Assembly: GCA_025210395.1 (NCBI GenBank)
Contig: JAOARV010000035.1
Coordinates: 1 to 64,000, forward strand
Direction of reading: 5' to 3'
Length of the DNA stretch: 64,000 bases
Origin: Marinisporobacter sp.
GTDB taxonomy: Bacteria; Bacillota; Clostridia; Peptostreptococcales; Thermotaleaceae
Part shown: positions 19,633-29,105 of the stretch, piece after piece
Numbering within the stretch: position 1 is the first letter of the stretch
How the letters are laid out: every line of letters starts with the position of its first letter
Made by a program: the position numbers and the translations under genes
The notes under the pieces: model-generated
Databases searched by the model: none
Seen by the model: the letters and a program-made list of their open reading frames with translations, nothing else
Told to the model about the DNA's origin: nothing

Positions 19633-20710
19633 TTTTATCCCCTCCAAAATACACCTCTACATATTTGTATAATTGTCTTTCATATAGGACTTTAATGAAA
19701 ATATTCTTTTTATGAAACTTCTTTTTAATAATATCTATATAATCTCTTTGAAAATCTTTCCTGTAATCAGGTATTACAAGAATCACATCATTGTCTATAA
19801 ATTTATCAATCCCTTGTTTTTCTACAATCATATCAACTAATTTTTTAGGATCTTTATGGTCTTTTATATCTAAATTAAGCTGTTTATTCCCATTTGAGAC
19901 ACTAATATCATATAGATCTATCTTAGGATAAAGTTCTATATTGAGCTTAAATCTATTTTTTAACTTATTAAAGACTTTAAGTTCAGTAATTCCTGGTAAA
20001 AGTGTATACACCTTAATCCCTGATTTCATAACTACATATTTTCCTTTATTTTTTTTTATAGGAGGCTCATCCATATTTAATCTCTGACAAATTCTATTCT
20101 TACATTTTCTTTCTTTTTCAAAATCAAAGGCTATTCGCTCTCCACAAATAGGACATACATAAAAATCATTTAAAAAGCTTTTAGACTCTGAATAAAAACT
20201 TCTATAGATCTCTACTAATTCTTGATCTATAATAATATCCTCTAAAAAGTCTTCAAAGATTACAGGGTTTAAATAAACATTATTCCCATTAATAAACTTT
20301 CTTCCTTCTGTATATATTTTTTGATAATCTAAATTTGAATGAAGAATATTCTTATTTCTACACGCTACTAAAAAAGCTAACATATTCTTTTGATGATAAT
20401 TTTCTATACTTTGTTTTTCATTATAATACTCTATAAATTCTCTTCTTATAGTTCCGTTATAACTTACTAATGACTTTTCCTTTATGTTTTCTGATAGTAA
20501 ACTAAAATCTATCTCCCACTCATTCAATGGCAATGTTAAAATTTTCAATAATCCAGTAACATCTTTTATCGTATTGACAGAGCCATTTTCATAAATTTCT
20601 CCATTGATTAAATGTATTAATTCCATAGATAGATTTGTCATATTCATTTTATCTTTTTCTATTTGAATCAATTTTTCAATCACGCTTATAAGTAATTCAT
20701 TACTATTCAT
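19619..20710 (-). CDS. REase-fold protein with zinc ribbon, pPIWI-RE cassette
   Basis: First gene of the cassette, 363 residues. A Cys cluster (CPICGER then CKNRIC, about residues 189-217) looks like a treble-clef or zinc-ribbon DNA-binding element. It is followed by a restriction-endonuclease-like core with acidic PGITELKVF, IDLYDIS and LNLDIKDHKDP. The last two give a D...DxK pattern typical of PD-(D/E)xK nucleases. The N-terminal 180 residues are helical and unassigned. Restriction-like partners of this kind define the pPIWI-RE system. The operon's upstream region carries an unusual repeat array (20787-20968), which may regulate it. The ATG at 20710 is preceded by TGAGGTGATGGT, a usable ribosome binding site. 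Confidence 0.72.
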   Translation of the reverse strand: MNSNELLISVIEKLIQIEKDKMNMTNLSMELIHLINGEIYENGSVNTIKDVTGLLKILTLPLNEWEIDFSLLSENIKEKSLVSYNGTIRREFIEYYNEKQSIENYHQKNMLAFLVACRNKNILHSNLDYQKIYTEGRKFINGNNVYLNPVIFEDFLEDIIIDQELVEIYRSFYSESKSFLNDFYVCPICGERIAFDFEKERKCKNRICQRLNMDEPPIKKNKGKYVVMKSGIKVYTLLPGITELKVFNKLKNRFKLNIELYPKIDLYDISVSNGNKQLNLDIKDHKDPKKLVDMIVEKQGIDKFIDNDVILVIPDYRKDFQRDYIDIIKKKFHKKNIFIKVLYERQLYKYVEVYFGGDKNDKD

Positions 20711-20786
20711 ACCATCACCTCAAAATATTTTTAACCTATCATTCATTGTAGAATCATTTTAATTTTAATCTTATCCCCTTTCAGTA

Positions 20787-20968
20787 CAAAATTTTCATAT
20801 GCTAATTGTATTTTATTGCAAAACAAGGAACTATTCAAGTACCAATATCAATCCAGACATATACAAGAACTATTCATGTGTCAATGTCGTATCACTTCAA
20901 ATAGAAGAACTATTTATGTTTCTATTTCATTTTATCATCCATTATAGAATTACTCAGATTCTAATTAT
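20787..20968. repeat. Five degenerate 23-bp direct repeats at about 40-bp period
   Basis: Units begin at about 20787, 20827, 20866, 20906 and 20946. The best-conserved start is AGAACTATTCATGT; units 2 and 3 share AGAACTATT and unit 4 has AGAATTACTCA. The anchor (TTCAT or variant) recurs at 20794, 20834, 20873, 20913 and 20953, a period of 39-40 bp, close to four helical turns. The array lies between the pPIWI-RE operon and the WYL regulator gene. It has no cas genes, and the repeats and spacers are too short and degenerate for CRISPR. It most resembles a multi-site operator, perhaps for the WYL protein. Confidence 0.55.
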
Positions 20969-20973
20969 GCCAA

Positions 20974-21010
20974 TAAAAAACAAGCCACCTTTTTTCTCTG
21001 TGACTTGTAA
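20974..21010 (-). terminator. Terminator of the WYL regulator gene
   Basis: Minus strand ACAAGTCAC pairs with GTGGCTTGT, followed by TTTTTT, just after the WYL gene stop. It isolates that gene from the downstream pPIWI-RE operon. Confidence 0.75.
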
Positions 21011-21029
21011 CTTTTTGATTGAATAAACA

Positions 21030-21971
21030 TTAAATCAAATCTATCATTTTTTGTAATTCATTTTTTATCTCTTCTTTAAGTTCCACTGGTTCAATAATGG
21101 TCACCCCAGTTCTCATAGATAAGATCCATCTAATAATATCTGGTTTTCCCTTCATTTTAGCCTCAAAAATAATAGATTCCTCATCTTTCCATGTAATCTT
21201 TTGATCCTCTCCATAGATTCCTTCACTTACAGAATGGGCAAAGGGCTTTTTTATAAGTAGTTTTAACTTATAAGTATTCTCATTAAATAATCCAAGTTGA
21301 TTTTTCATATGTTCTTTTATATGATAAGCTTCTGGGATACTAAACTTTTCATCTAACACTTCAATAGATTTTATTCTTACAATTTTAAAAAATAATATTT
21401 CTTTTCTTCTTTCACAATAAGCACTTAAATACTTTAAATTATTTCTAGTTACAATTCCATAAGGTCTTACTACTCTTGTAGTCTCTCCAGACGAAATGGA
21501 ACGATATTTGATTCTTAATTTATTTTTTGTTATACACGTAGCTTGAATCTCTAATTCTCTTTTTATCTGCTGATCTAATTCCGTTGGTTTAGCTTTTATA
21601 ACAATATTTGCTGAACAATCGTCATAGGTATAGCGTTGTTCACAGATTATATTGATTTTATTATTTAAAGCTTCCAGCTCATCCATCAATTCAAATTTTT
21701 CTTTTTTTAAATTTTTTGTTGCTAATTGCAAAGCTATGGCTTCTTCACGCTTTAAATCTAAATTCAAAAGATAATCATATCCTATTAGCTCATACCCACC
21801 ATTAGGTCCTGGTATAGATTCAACATTTACACTAGCTTCAGACAAGTCATTCATATATTTTCTTACCATTCTTTCACTAACTCCTAAAGCTTGTGTAATT
21901 TCTTTTGTCTTCATACGTTTTTTACTTCTTAGTAAAATTAGTAATCTGAGCAAATTTGAAAACTTACTCAT
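21030..21971 (-). CDS. WYL-domain transcriptional regulator
   Basis: 313 residues: an N-terminal DeoR-like winged helix-turn-helix (about 1-60, TKEITQALGVSERMVRKY) followed by a WYL domain and a C-terminal extension (about 150-313; RIKYRSISSGETTRVVRPYG, RNNLKYLSAYC). WYL proteins bind small or nucleic-acid ligands and often repress defence genes (BrxR and CapW are well-known examples). This one sits between the pPIWI-RE operon and the ATPase/nuclease pair, all on the minus strand, with its own terminator. It is therefore a plausible regulator of either, acting at the repeat array 60-240 bp from its 3' end. The ATG at 21971 follows AGAGGAGGAGC. Confidence 0.88.
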   Translation of the reverse strand: MSKFSNLLRLLILLRSKKRMKTKEITQALGVSERMVRKYMNDLSEASVNVESIPGPNGGYELIGYDYLLNLDLKREEAIALQLATKNLKKEKFELMDELEALNNKINIICEQRYTYDDCSANIVIKAKPTELDQQIKRELEIQATCITKNKLRIKYRSISSGETTRVVRPYGIVTRNNLKYLSAYCERRKEILFFKIVRIKSIEVLDEKFSIPEAYHIKEHMKNQLGLFNENTYKLKLLIKKPFAHSVSEGIYGEDQKITWKDEESIIFEAKMKGKPDIIRWILSMRTGVTIIEPVELKEEIKNELQKMIDLI

Positions 21972-22108
21972 AATTGCTCCTCCTCTAAATGTAGTCTATC
22001 TCTATGATCAACCACATTGATTAAACTTACAAACTCACTCATAATTAATCTTCTATTTCAACCATCTATTACATTTTGTAAAACAATTCTACTACAACAA
22101 CAAATAGC

Positions 22109-22711
22109 CTAAAGATCAATTTCACTTATTCCTACGTCTTTATCATTCTTCTTCTCTAAGCTTAGATTAATCTTTTCATGCTTTAGATGGTACACTTTAC
22201 CAATATCTATTTTAATCTCATCTTTTTTCCAATCTAAATATGGATTGTCAACTTTTTTCCCCGTTTGAATTCTTAATGTCACTGGATTAGGGTTTCTTTT
22301 TGCTACTAACTTATCTCTTACAAAAGCAGTATAGCATTTTATTTCACTAAAATGATTAATTCCTAAAAAGCCTGCTAAAGCCCAAGAATTTAAAATAGCA
22401 CCTATAAATTGTTTTTTTATTTTAGCCCACTCTTTACTCCCTACTGATCGCTTAAACTCTATAACATGTAATTTCCACTGATCTTCTCCTATTTTTTCAA
22501 AGACAATATTATCTGCACAATTATCACATGAAAAATATTTTAATTTTTTATCCTCTAACTTCAAAAACGTAATAGCAGGATTACTCAACTTACATGTCAA
22601 TTCCGCTTCTCCCCCAGAATTTACTTCTTTTAAAACAATCCTTGTATCTGTATATTTTACTAAATTGTCATCTAGCAGAGAAATTCTTTCCATAACTTTT
22701 TCTGAAAACAT
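22109..22711 (-). CDS. PD-(D/E)xK-like nuclease candidate, partner of the upstream ATPase
   Basis: About 200 residues, no family recognised. A central segment reads CDNCADNIVFEK and, some 10 residues on, HVIEFKRSVG. D...(E)xK within beta strands is the hallmark of the PD-(D/E)xK nuclease fold, and the size fits a single nuclease domain. The two Cys (CDNC) are unusual for the motif. The gene starts 1 nt after the stop of the AAA ATPase gene (ATG at 22711, after AAGGGG; an alternative ATG at 22720 overlaps it), so the two are translationally coupled. I infer a two-component system in which the ATPase senses a trigger and this protein cuts nucleic acid. Confidence in function is moderate because only the motif supports it. 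Confidence 0.55.
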   Translation of the reverse strand: MFSEKVMERISLLDDNLVKYTDTRIVLKEVNSGGEAELTCKLSNPAITFLKLEDKKLKYFSCDNCADNIVFEKIGEDQWKLHVIEFKRSVGSKEWAKIKKQFIGAILNSWALAGFLGINHFSEIKCYTAFVRDKLVAKRNPNPVTLRIQTGKKVDNPYLDWKKDEIKIDIGKVYHLKHEKINLSLEKKNDKDVGISEIDL

Positions 22712-22712
22712 C

Positions 22713-24050
22713 CTACTCATCCCCTTCAAATGCAGCTGTCTCATTTAAAAGATTGATAAGTGTATCATTAAAAGTATCAGCAGGAAATCCCATTTTTGTT
22801 TGTTCTAGTTTTTCAATTTTTGTTTTTCTTTCATCAATATTTTCAAATTGATATACACGAACATCCTTTTCAAATAATAAATCCTCTTCTTCATAATTAT
22901 ATTCTTTCATGATCCTTACTTTATCAGGATTATTATTTAATTTAATCGAATTATTAATTTGTTGAAGGATTGTATCACTATGTGTTGTAATCCATACAGG
23001 TAGACCAGCATTTACTAATCGTATAATAGCTCTTGCCATGAGTAGTTGATATTTTATATGAATATGTGCTTCTGGTTCTTCAATAATCATTACATTATAC
23101 TTCATTGATGATTTTAAAAATAATATGATTGGCATTAATTCAGAAACTAATGAAGAAGTTATATGTAGTGGCATATCTTTTTTCAGGCCTTTTGGTCTAT
23201 AAGTATAATTAGGAACTGGTAAATCCTCACTTAATACTTTTCCTTGTAATAAATTTTCTTCAATATATTCACCTACATGCCCATACTTACTTTTATCTAC
23301 ATGATCTAGCTTAACTAAATCTTGAAGAAAATAATTCACAGGTAAAGTAAATATACTTTTATATTGTTCGTTTTCTATTTTCAAAGAAAAGCCTCTTGAT
23401 ATGGCATCCTGAACTAACGTTTTATATGTTAACATAAAACCAGTTCTTGAAGCTGGTAGATATATGGGAGAACCATCATGTTTTCTTTTCGAATTAAATG
23501 GAAATAATGGTGTTGTCAATCCATCCAATACAAGTTTCCAACAAATATAATTAATCATTTTTGACCGTTCCTCTGAAGATACTTCTTCATCTTTATTATA
23601 AGGAAATTTAATTAATGTTGTTGTATTAGAATATCTCATGGCATCTTCTTTCCATTGAATTTTCAAAGTTGAATTTCTTTCATAATCACTTATAAACATA
23701 TTCTTAATTTCTATAGGATAATTGTAAATTTTATTCACTATCAGTTTTTTATTCCTATTTAATAAATCATTGAATAAATTAATAAACATAGTTTGAATTT
23801 CATCATTTATAATAACTTCTTTCCCTATATGATCTGCTAACCACTTATCACATTGTTCATAGCTATCTGATTTTAACATTTTATAATTAAAAACATCTCT
23901 CCCTAGTGTTAATAATCCCCATAGTAATGACATCAAATAACTTTTTCCACTATTATTATCTCCTATGAAAAGGATTAGGGGACTGATTTCTATTTTGGCT
24001 TTTTTAATCTTACCAAATTCCTCAACATTCAAGCTCCATCTTTGTTGCAT
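22713..24050 (-). CDS. OLD-like AAA/ABC-type ATPase
   Basis: About 445 residues. Walker A is near the N-terminus (FIGDNNSGKSYLMSLLWG, about 28-45), and an ABC-like Walker B (VMIIEEPEAHIHIKYQ) is followed by a His switch (WITTHSDTILQQ). This is the AAA_15/AAA_21 architecture of OLD/RecF-like ATPases in many phage-defence systems. The C-terminus has no TOPRIM nuclease; the nuclease-like function may sit in the next gene (22109-22711). The start is the ATG at 24050 with AAGGGT upstream; a GTG three codons earlier is less likely. It lies next to a WYL regulator, the pPIWI-RE cassette and SbcCD, which fits a defence region. It does not clearly match Gabija, Septu, PARIS or other named pairs I know. 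Confidence 0.78.
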   Translation of the reverse strand: MQQRWSLNVEEFGKIKKAKIEISPLILFIGDNNSGKSYLMSLLWGLLTLGRDVFNYKMLKSDSYEQCDKWLADHIGKEVIINDEIQTMFINLFNDLLNRNKKLIVNKIYNYPIEIKNMFISDYERNSTLKIQWKEDAMRYSNTTTLIKFPYNKDEEVSSEERSKMINYICWKLVLDGLTTPLFPFNSKRKHDGSPIYLPASRTGFMLTYKTLVQDAISRGFSLKIENEQYKSIFTLPVNYFLQDLVKLDHVDKSKYGHVGEYIEENLLQGKVLSEDLPVPNYTYRPKGLKKDMPLHITSSLVSELMPIILFLKSSMKYNVMIIEEPEAHIHIKYQLLMARAIIRLVNAGLPVWITTHSDTILQQINNSIKLNNNPDKVRIMKEYNYEEEDLLFEKDVRVYQFENIDERKTKIEKLEQTKMGFPADTFNDTLINLLNETAAFEGDE

Positions 24051-24253
24051 TCTAATCACCCTTCCTTGTATAATATACTCGCTATATACCTCCCCTTTAA
24101 TAACCTCATATAAAATTTCTATTTAATACTATTATCGTATCTGTGTATATTTCTTAAACATTATATCACAAATGAGCTATTCTTCTCTTTCTTATTTGAA
24201 GGCATCCTCTTTCCTTTTAGCTATGAGTATATTCACTTATTCAAGATCCCCTC

Positions 24254-27200
24254 CTAGCTATATTCAAGCCTTACCCGACTTCCCGTAGCCCCAGCATCTC
24301 CTGGCGTAACCAGTAGCTTAACAGGAACTCTTTCCTTTAATTCCTCCACATGGCTAATAATTCCTACTGACAATTGATCTGTATGAAGCTTTTCAAGAGA
24401 AGTCATAACTACTTCTAAAAGATTGGCATCTAGCGTTCCAAAGCCTTCATCTAGGAAGAAAAATTCTAGTGGCGCACTTCCCTTTAACTGAATCTGAGTA
24501 GATAAGGATAGTGCTAGTGCCAATGAAGTTAGAAAGGTCTCTCCTCCTGATAAGGACGATGTCTCCCTTACCACCCCTCCATTTTTATCATCTCTTATTG
24601 TAAAGTTTCCTTCATCATCAATCTCTAGTGCATATCGATTCCCAGTGATAGATAATAATCTCTTAGATGCTACCCTTGCAATATATTTTAGCTGATTCAT
24701 GGCTACAAATTCTACAAATTTATTTCCTTGAATCAATTTTTCTATATCATATAAAAGACTTAATTGATGCTCTACTTTTTTATAATCTTTTCTGAGGCCT
24801 TTTAATTCTTCTAAATCCTTTTTCATCTGCTTTAAGATACTATCTATTGCACCCATTTGAGTATGCTTTTCTTTTAGAAGAATTTCATATTGTTTTTTAT
24901 CTTCTACAATCTTATTCCAAGTAGCTTCGTCTATTTTTTCGTTCTTTAATTGCTTTTTAATCCGATCCATATTGTCTTGTGTATTCTTTAGTAAATCTTC
25001 ATATTTTTTGATCTCTTGCTGATCTTTTTCTATTTTTTCTTTTGTCATCAGTGCTGCGAGTACTTCTTCTTCCTTTTCAAAATCATGTTCCTTGAGCATT
25101 TTTTCTAATCGGATGATTTGATTTTTTATGTTTGTAGCAAGATTTTTTTGCGTTTGGCTCTTGCTAATCACTTCATTGGTCATATTTTCTTTTTCAATTT
25201 TTTCTTTTTCTAATTGTTGATTTAATTTTTTTACTTGATCATGAAGGACTTTAATCTGTTCTTGTATCTCTAATAAATATTTACAAGGTTCTTTCCCTTC
25301 CGTAAGCTTTTCCATTTCCTTCTTTTTCTCATCTATATATTTTCTTTTTTCTTGTCCTACATCTTTAATACTTTGTAGATTTACCTTTAATGCATTAATG
25401 GTTTCATTGAGTTTTTTTATTTCTGGCTCTAATACTTCTATTTTAGTTGTTAAATCTCTTTGATTTTTTTGTATCTTTTCTATTTCTTTCTCTATTGTTT
25501 TTATACGATCCATTTCATCTTTAAAGCTTTCTAGCTTGAGAGTCTCTCTACATTTTTCATAAGCAGTTACTAAATCTTTGAAAGCTTTGTCCGTCTCTCT
25601 GAATTCTTTTTCTAATCCTTCTAGATCTGTTTGCTCTGTTTTGACCTTTATCTTCAATTCAGCTACAAACCTATCTATTTCATTTTTTTCATCTTTACCT
25701 TTACTCAATTTTTCTTCTAATTCATTTTTTTCTTTTTTCCAAGCATCTATGCTATTTTTAAGGTTTTCAAAAGCTTTTTGATTTTCTTCATAAGCTTTTT
25801 TTAGTTTTTCTAAATTGAATCCTTTCAAGCTTTCATCAAGAGGTTTTATTTCATCATTCAATCTACTAACTTCTTTTTTTGCATATTCAAAATCACTAGC
25901 TACTTTTCTTAAATCTTGATCTATCTCTTTGATCTTCCCCTCTAAAATTTCTCTTTCTTCTTTTTTATTTGCTAATAGATGATCCTCTCCCCCTACAGCT
26001 AAATGAATGTGGTTCGTAGCTCCACATACAGGACAAGGATCATTTTCTTTCAGATTTTTCGCAAGAAAAGCAGCTATATTTTCTCTTTCTATTTGTGTAA
26101 TCTCTAATTCTAATGCTTTTTGATCCTTTTCTTTTTCCTCTATTTCTTTGATTTTTTGATTGAATATACCTTCTAGAAAACTTCTATCTTTTTCTATTTT
26201 TTCATATTGAAGCTTTAAAGCATCTCTTTTCTTTACATTTTCTATTCCTTTATCTAATTCTATTTTTAACTGGTTTAATTGTAACTGATTCTTTAATAGG
26301 GTCTCATCATTTCCAGGGCAATTTTTTTCTAGCTCCTTTTGCTTTTGAATCAGCTTATGAATATCTTCTTCCTTCTCTTTTTGAAGCTTCAATATTTTTT
26401 GCTGTTCTTCTCTATTATTTTCATAACTATTTTTTTTCTCTTTAATCTTTTCCTTTAACTCATTGATTTTTTTCCCTTGCTCATTGTAATCCTTTTCTAC
26501 CTCTAAAGCTTTTTCTATTTGTTCTCTATAGGATAGGTCTGTCTTTATTTCACTAACTCTTTTCTCTTGATTTTTAAAGGTTTCCTTTAGGTTTTTTCCT
26601 TTTTCTTCATGGGTCATTAATTTTTCAATAAGATTCTTTTTCTTTTCATTTTTTTCCTTATATTCCTTTAATAAAGCTTCTCTTTCTTTTTCTAAATGAC
26701 CTAGATCTTCTTTCATTTCAATAGCTCTTTTTAAATCACTTTCCTTTTGAATATATTTAGGAAGGAATAAATCTTTTTGCTCTATAGCTTCTTTGCATTT
26801 TTTCTCTATTCCTTCCATTTGTTTTTTGATATTTTCTAGTTTGTTTTTAGCAACAAGGAGTGCTTCATCATTTTTTTTGATTTCATCTTCTGTTTTTAAT
26901 TTTTCATCTATATAAGGCTTTACAAAAAGAGCTTTTTCTCCCATTAAAGCCTTCTCCTTTAATTTTTCCATATCCTCTTTTTTATTGTCTAAAGCCATCC
27001 ATTTTTCTTCATATCCTTTTATTTCTTTTTGAAGTTCCCAGATGTTTTTATATTTTTCATAATCCTCTTCTGCTTTTTTCTTTTTATGGCTGATTTTGAT
27101 TTCTTCTTCTTTTAAGCTTTTTAGTTCTTCCTCTTTTTCTTCATAGCCTTCTTCTGAAATATTTTCAAAACCCTTTAATGCACCCTCTAATTGACTTTGT

Positions 27201-27784
27201 TTTTTAAGCTCTTTATTTCTAGCTTTTTTAATTTTTTCTCCCAATTGTTTTCCGTATTTTTCAAGGCCAAAGATTCTCTCTAGCATATCTCTTTTTTCTT
27301 TCCCCTTAAGCTTTAGAAATTCACTAAATTTCCCTTGAGGAAGGACAACAGAACGAGTAAAATCATCTAATGTAAGCCCTATGATTTTTTCAATCTGCTT
27401 TTTCACCTCTGTAGGCTTTTCTGCTATCATACAAATTTCTTCTTCTGTTTTTTCCATGAGTCTAGCATATTTTGTTTTGATGTTGTTATTTTTATCTCTC
27501 CTAAAATTACGCTCTGCAATATAATATCTTCTATTATTTCCTAGTCCAATTTCAAATTCATAGCCTATGGATAAGCTATCACAATTGGTATTCATAAAGT
27601 CTCTATTTTTTCTTATAATCTCTCCAAATAATACAATGGTCATAGCATCTAGTATGGTAGATTTCCCACTCCCCGTAGGACCAAATATTCCAAATAGCCC
27701 TTTATCTGTAAGGGTTCTAAAATCAATAACCTGCTCACTCATAAAACTATTGAGTCCTGTTATTTTTAAAAGTATGGGCTTCAT
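24254..27784 (-). CDS. sbcC: Nuclease SbcCD, ATPase subunit SbcC
   Basis: Rad50-like ATPase partner of SbcD. The complex cleaves DNA hairpins and blocked ends. The 1176 residues have Walker A near residue 37 (GPTGSGKST), long coiled coils from about 175 to 1000 interrupted by a zinc hook (CPVCG, about residue 586), the ABC signature (SLSGGETF, about residue 1080) and Walker B (FFFLDEGFGTLD). This is the complete family architecture. It begins directly after the sbcD stop codon, so the two are co-translated. This is a housekeeping repair complex, though it also limits foreign or palindromic DNA and may be coincidentally next to the defence genes. Confidence 0.95.
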   Translation of the reverse strand: MKPILLKITGLNSFMSEQVIDFRTLTDKGLFGIFGPTGSGKSTILDAMTIVLFGEIIRKNRDFMNTNCDSLSIGYEFEIGLGNNRRYYIAERNFRRDKNNNIKTKYARLMEKTEEEICMIAEKPTEVKKQIEKIIGLTLDDFTRSVVLPQGKFSEFLKLKGKEKRDMLERIFGLEKYGKQLGEKIKKARNKELKKQSQLEGALKGFENISEEGYEEKEEELKSLKEEEIKISHKKKKAEEDYEKYKNIWELQKEIKGYEEKWMALDNKKEDMEKLKEKALMGEKALFVKPYIDEKLKTEDEIKKNDEALLVAKNKLENIKKQMEGIEKKCKEAIEQKDLFLPKYIQKESDLKRAIEMKEDLGHLEKEREALLKEYKEKNEKKKNLIEKLMTHEEKGKNLKETFKNQEKRVSEIKTDLSYREQIEKALEVEKDYNEQGKKINELKEKIKEKKNSYENNREEQQKILKLQKEKEEDIHKLIQKQKELEKNCPGNDETLLKNQLQLNQLKIELDKGIENVKKRDALKLQYEKIEKDRSFLEGIFNQKIKEIEEKEKDQKALELEITQIERENIAAFLAKNLKENDPCPVCGATNHIHLAVGGEDHLLANKKEEREILEGKIKEIDQDLRKVASDFEYAKKEVSRLNDEIKPLDESLKGFNLEKLKKAYEENQKAFENLKNSIDAWKKEKNELEEKLSKGKDEKNEIDRFVAELKIKVKTEQTDLEGLEKEFRETDKAFKDLVTAYEKCRETLKLESFKDEMDRIKTIEKEIEKIQKNQRDLTTKIEVLEPEIKKLNETINALKVNLQSIKDVGQEKRKYIDEKKKEMEKLTEGKEPCKYLLEIQEQIKVLHDQVKKLNQQLEKEKIEKENMTNEVISKSQTQKNLATNIKNQIIRLEKMLKEHDFEKEEEVLAALMTKEKIEKDQQEIKKYEDLLKNTQDNMDRIKKQLKNEKIDEATWNKIVEDKKQYEILLKEKHTQMGAIDSILKQMKKDLEELKGLRKDYKKVEHQLSLLYDIEKLIQGNKFVEFVAMNQLKYIARVASKRLLSITGNRYALEIDDEGNFTIRDDKNGGVVRETSSLSGGETFLTSLALALSLSTQIQLKGSAPLEFFFLDEGFGTLDANLLEVVMTSLEKLHTDQLSVGIISHVEELKERVPVKLLVTPGDAGATGSRVRLEYS

Positions 27785-28993
27785 CTATTCTTCATCCCCT
27801 TCCCCACTTGCTACCTTTAAGAATAAATCCATCACCTCATCTGTAGGATTTACACTTCTTTGACGATAATAAAAGCTTTTAAATAACTCATCTATCTTCT
27901 TTTCCTTTAATTCATAAGAAAATTCTTCCTCTTCTCGCCCTTCTAGAATGGGTTTTATTTCTAATATATCTTTTTTAAATGATTTCATCCTCTTGATCTC
28001 TTCTTGGGTAATATACTCATCCGTTTTGATTTCAAGATATACCCATACGTCTCTATCCCTATTTTCTTCACACCTTCTTATAGCATTCTCTACATTTTCA
28101 CATTTCCACACTTCTATGGGTTTATAATTTTTTAGTAATATTTTCTCAACCTTCGCTTCCTTCCCAGCACATACCTCTACCCTATAACAGCATTTGCTAT
28201 AGCCTCTCTCACTTTTACTATATTGGAGGGGAGAGCCTGCATAAACAATCCTCGTTCCTTTATTTTTAACCTCCTGAGGTCGATGTAAATGTCCAAGGGC
28301 TATATATTGAGCCTTCAGGGGTAAATCAGATGCTCTTACGGCTAAGCTTCCTCCTAGCTGAATATTTCTCTCAGATGCTGATTCTTCTCCTCCTATAACA
28401 AATAAATGAGATACAGCTATATTGATGGTATCCTCTCGATATTTTCTAGATAAATTTCCAAAAAGCTCCCCAAGTCTTTCACTATAGCTCCTTTGACGAT
28501 CTTCTTCCTCTATACTATGATAAATGACTTCATTTAATCTTTTCTCACTTGGATAAGGCATAGCCACAATGACAGCTCGCTCTCCACTGATTTCTACCTC
28601 TAAAAAGCCTTTGCCACTATCTAGGATTTTATGCTTTCCGCAAGGTCCTACCTCTGCCTTACATGTAGGCGTATCCAGAAGAATAATTCCTTGCTCATAA
28701 GCTAAAGGACTAGCTGCTACTAATCTTTCTGGACTATCATGATTTCCAGCAATAATTAAAATGATCCTTTCTCCATCCTTTGATATTTTCTTAAGTGCTT
28801 TATAAAACAATTTTTCTGCCTTAGCTGGAGGATTACTGTGATCATAAATATCTCCAGCAATAATCACTAGATCTATATTATTTTCTTCAACTAGATCTAC
28901 AAAATCGTCAATAAATTTTTCTTGTTCCTCTATCCGACTGGAATTTTCAAGATTCTTCCCTAAATGCCAATCGGACGTATGTAAAATTCTCAT
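27785..28993 (-). CDS. sbcD: Nuclease SbcCD, exonuclease subunit SbcD
   Basis: Mre11-like metallophosphoesterase, 402 residues. The metal-binding motifs are in order: TSDWHLGK (about 6-13), GDIYDHSNPP (about 47-56), AGNHDS (about 82-87) and GHLHRPQ (about 244-250). A C-terminal capping and SbcC-binding region follows, rich in Lys/Glu. The ATG at 28993 follows AAAGGAGAAAAA. It forms an operon with sbcC immediately downstream with no gap. Confidence 0.95.
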   Translation of the reverse strand: MRILHTSDWHLGKNLENSSRIEEQEKFIDDFVDLVEENNIDLVIIAGDIYDHSNPPAKAEKLFYKALKKISKDGERIILIIAGNHDSPERLVAASPLAYEQGIILLDTPTCKAEVGPCGKHKILDSGKGFLEVEISGERAVIVAMPYPSEKRLNEVIYHSIEEEDRQRSYSERLGELFGNLSRKYREDTINIAVSHLFVIGGEESASERNIQLGGSLAVRASDLPLKAQYIALGHLHRPQEVKNKGTRIVYAGSPLQYSKSERGYSKCCYRVEVCAGKEAKVEKILLKNYKPIEVWKCENVENAIRRCEENRDRDVWVYLEIKTDEYITQEEIKRMKSFKKDILEIKPILEGREEEEFSYELKEKKIDELFKSFYYRQRSVNPTDEVMDLFLKVASGEGDEE

Positions 28994-29105
28994 ATTTTTT
29001 CTCCTTTTGTTTAATCTTTTTATTATAGGGTATCATATTTATATAGCTTTTCGAAAGAGCTAGCTATATCTCCTCCTTAATTATCATAGATTGTATACTC
29101 CTTTT

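Noticed and set aside
20787-20968. CRISPR array
   Set aside because: Repeats are only about 23 bp, vary at many positions, leave about 17-bp spacers and have no cas genes nearby; an operator-like array fits better.
24254-28993. SbcCD as part of a new defence system
   Set aside because: Both proteins have the complete, ordinary architecture of the housekeeping nuclease; the proximity may be chance.
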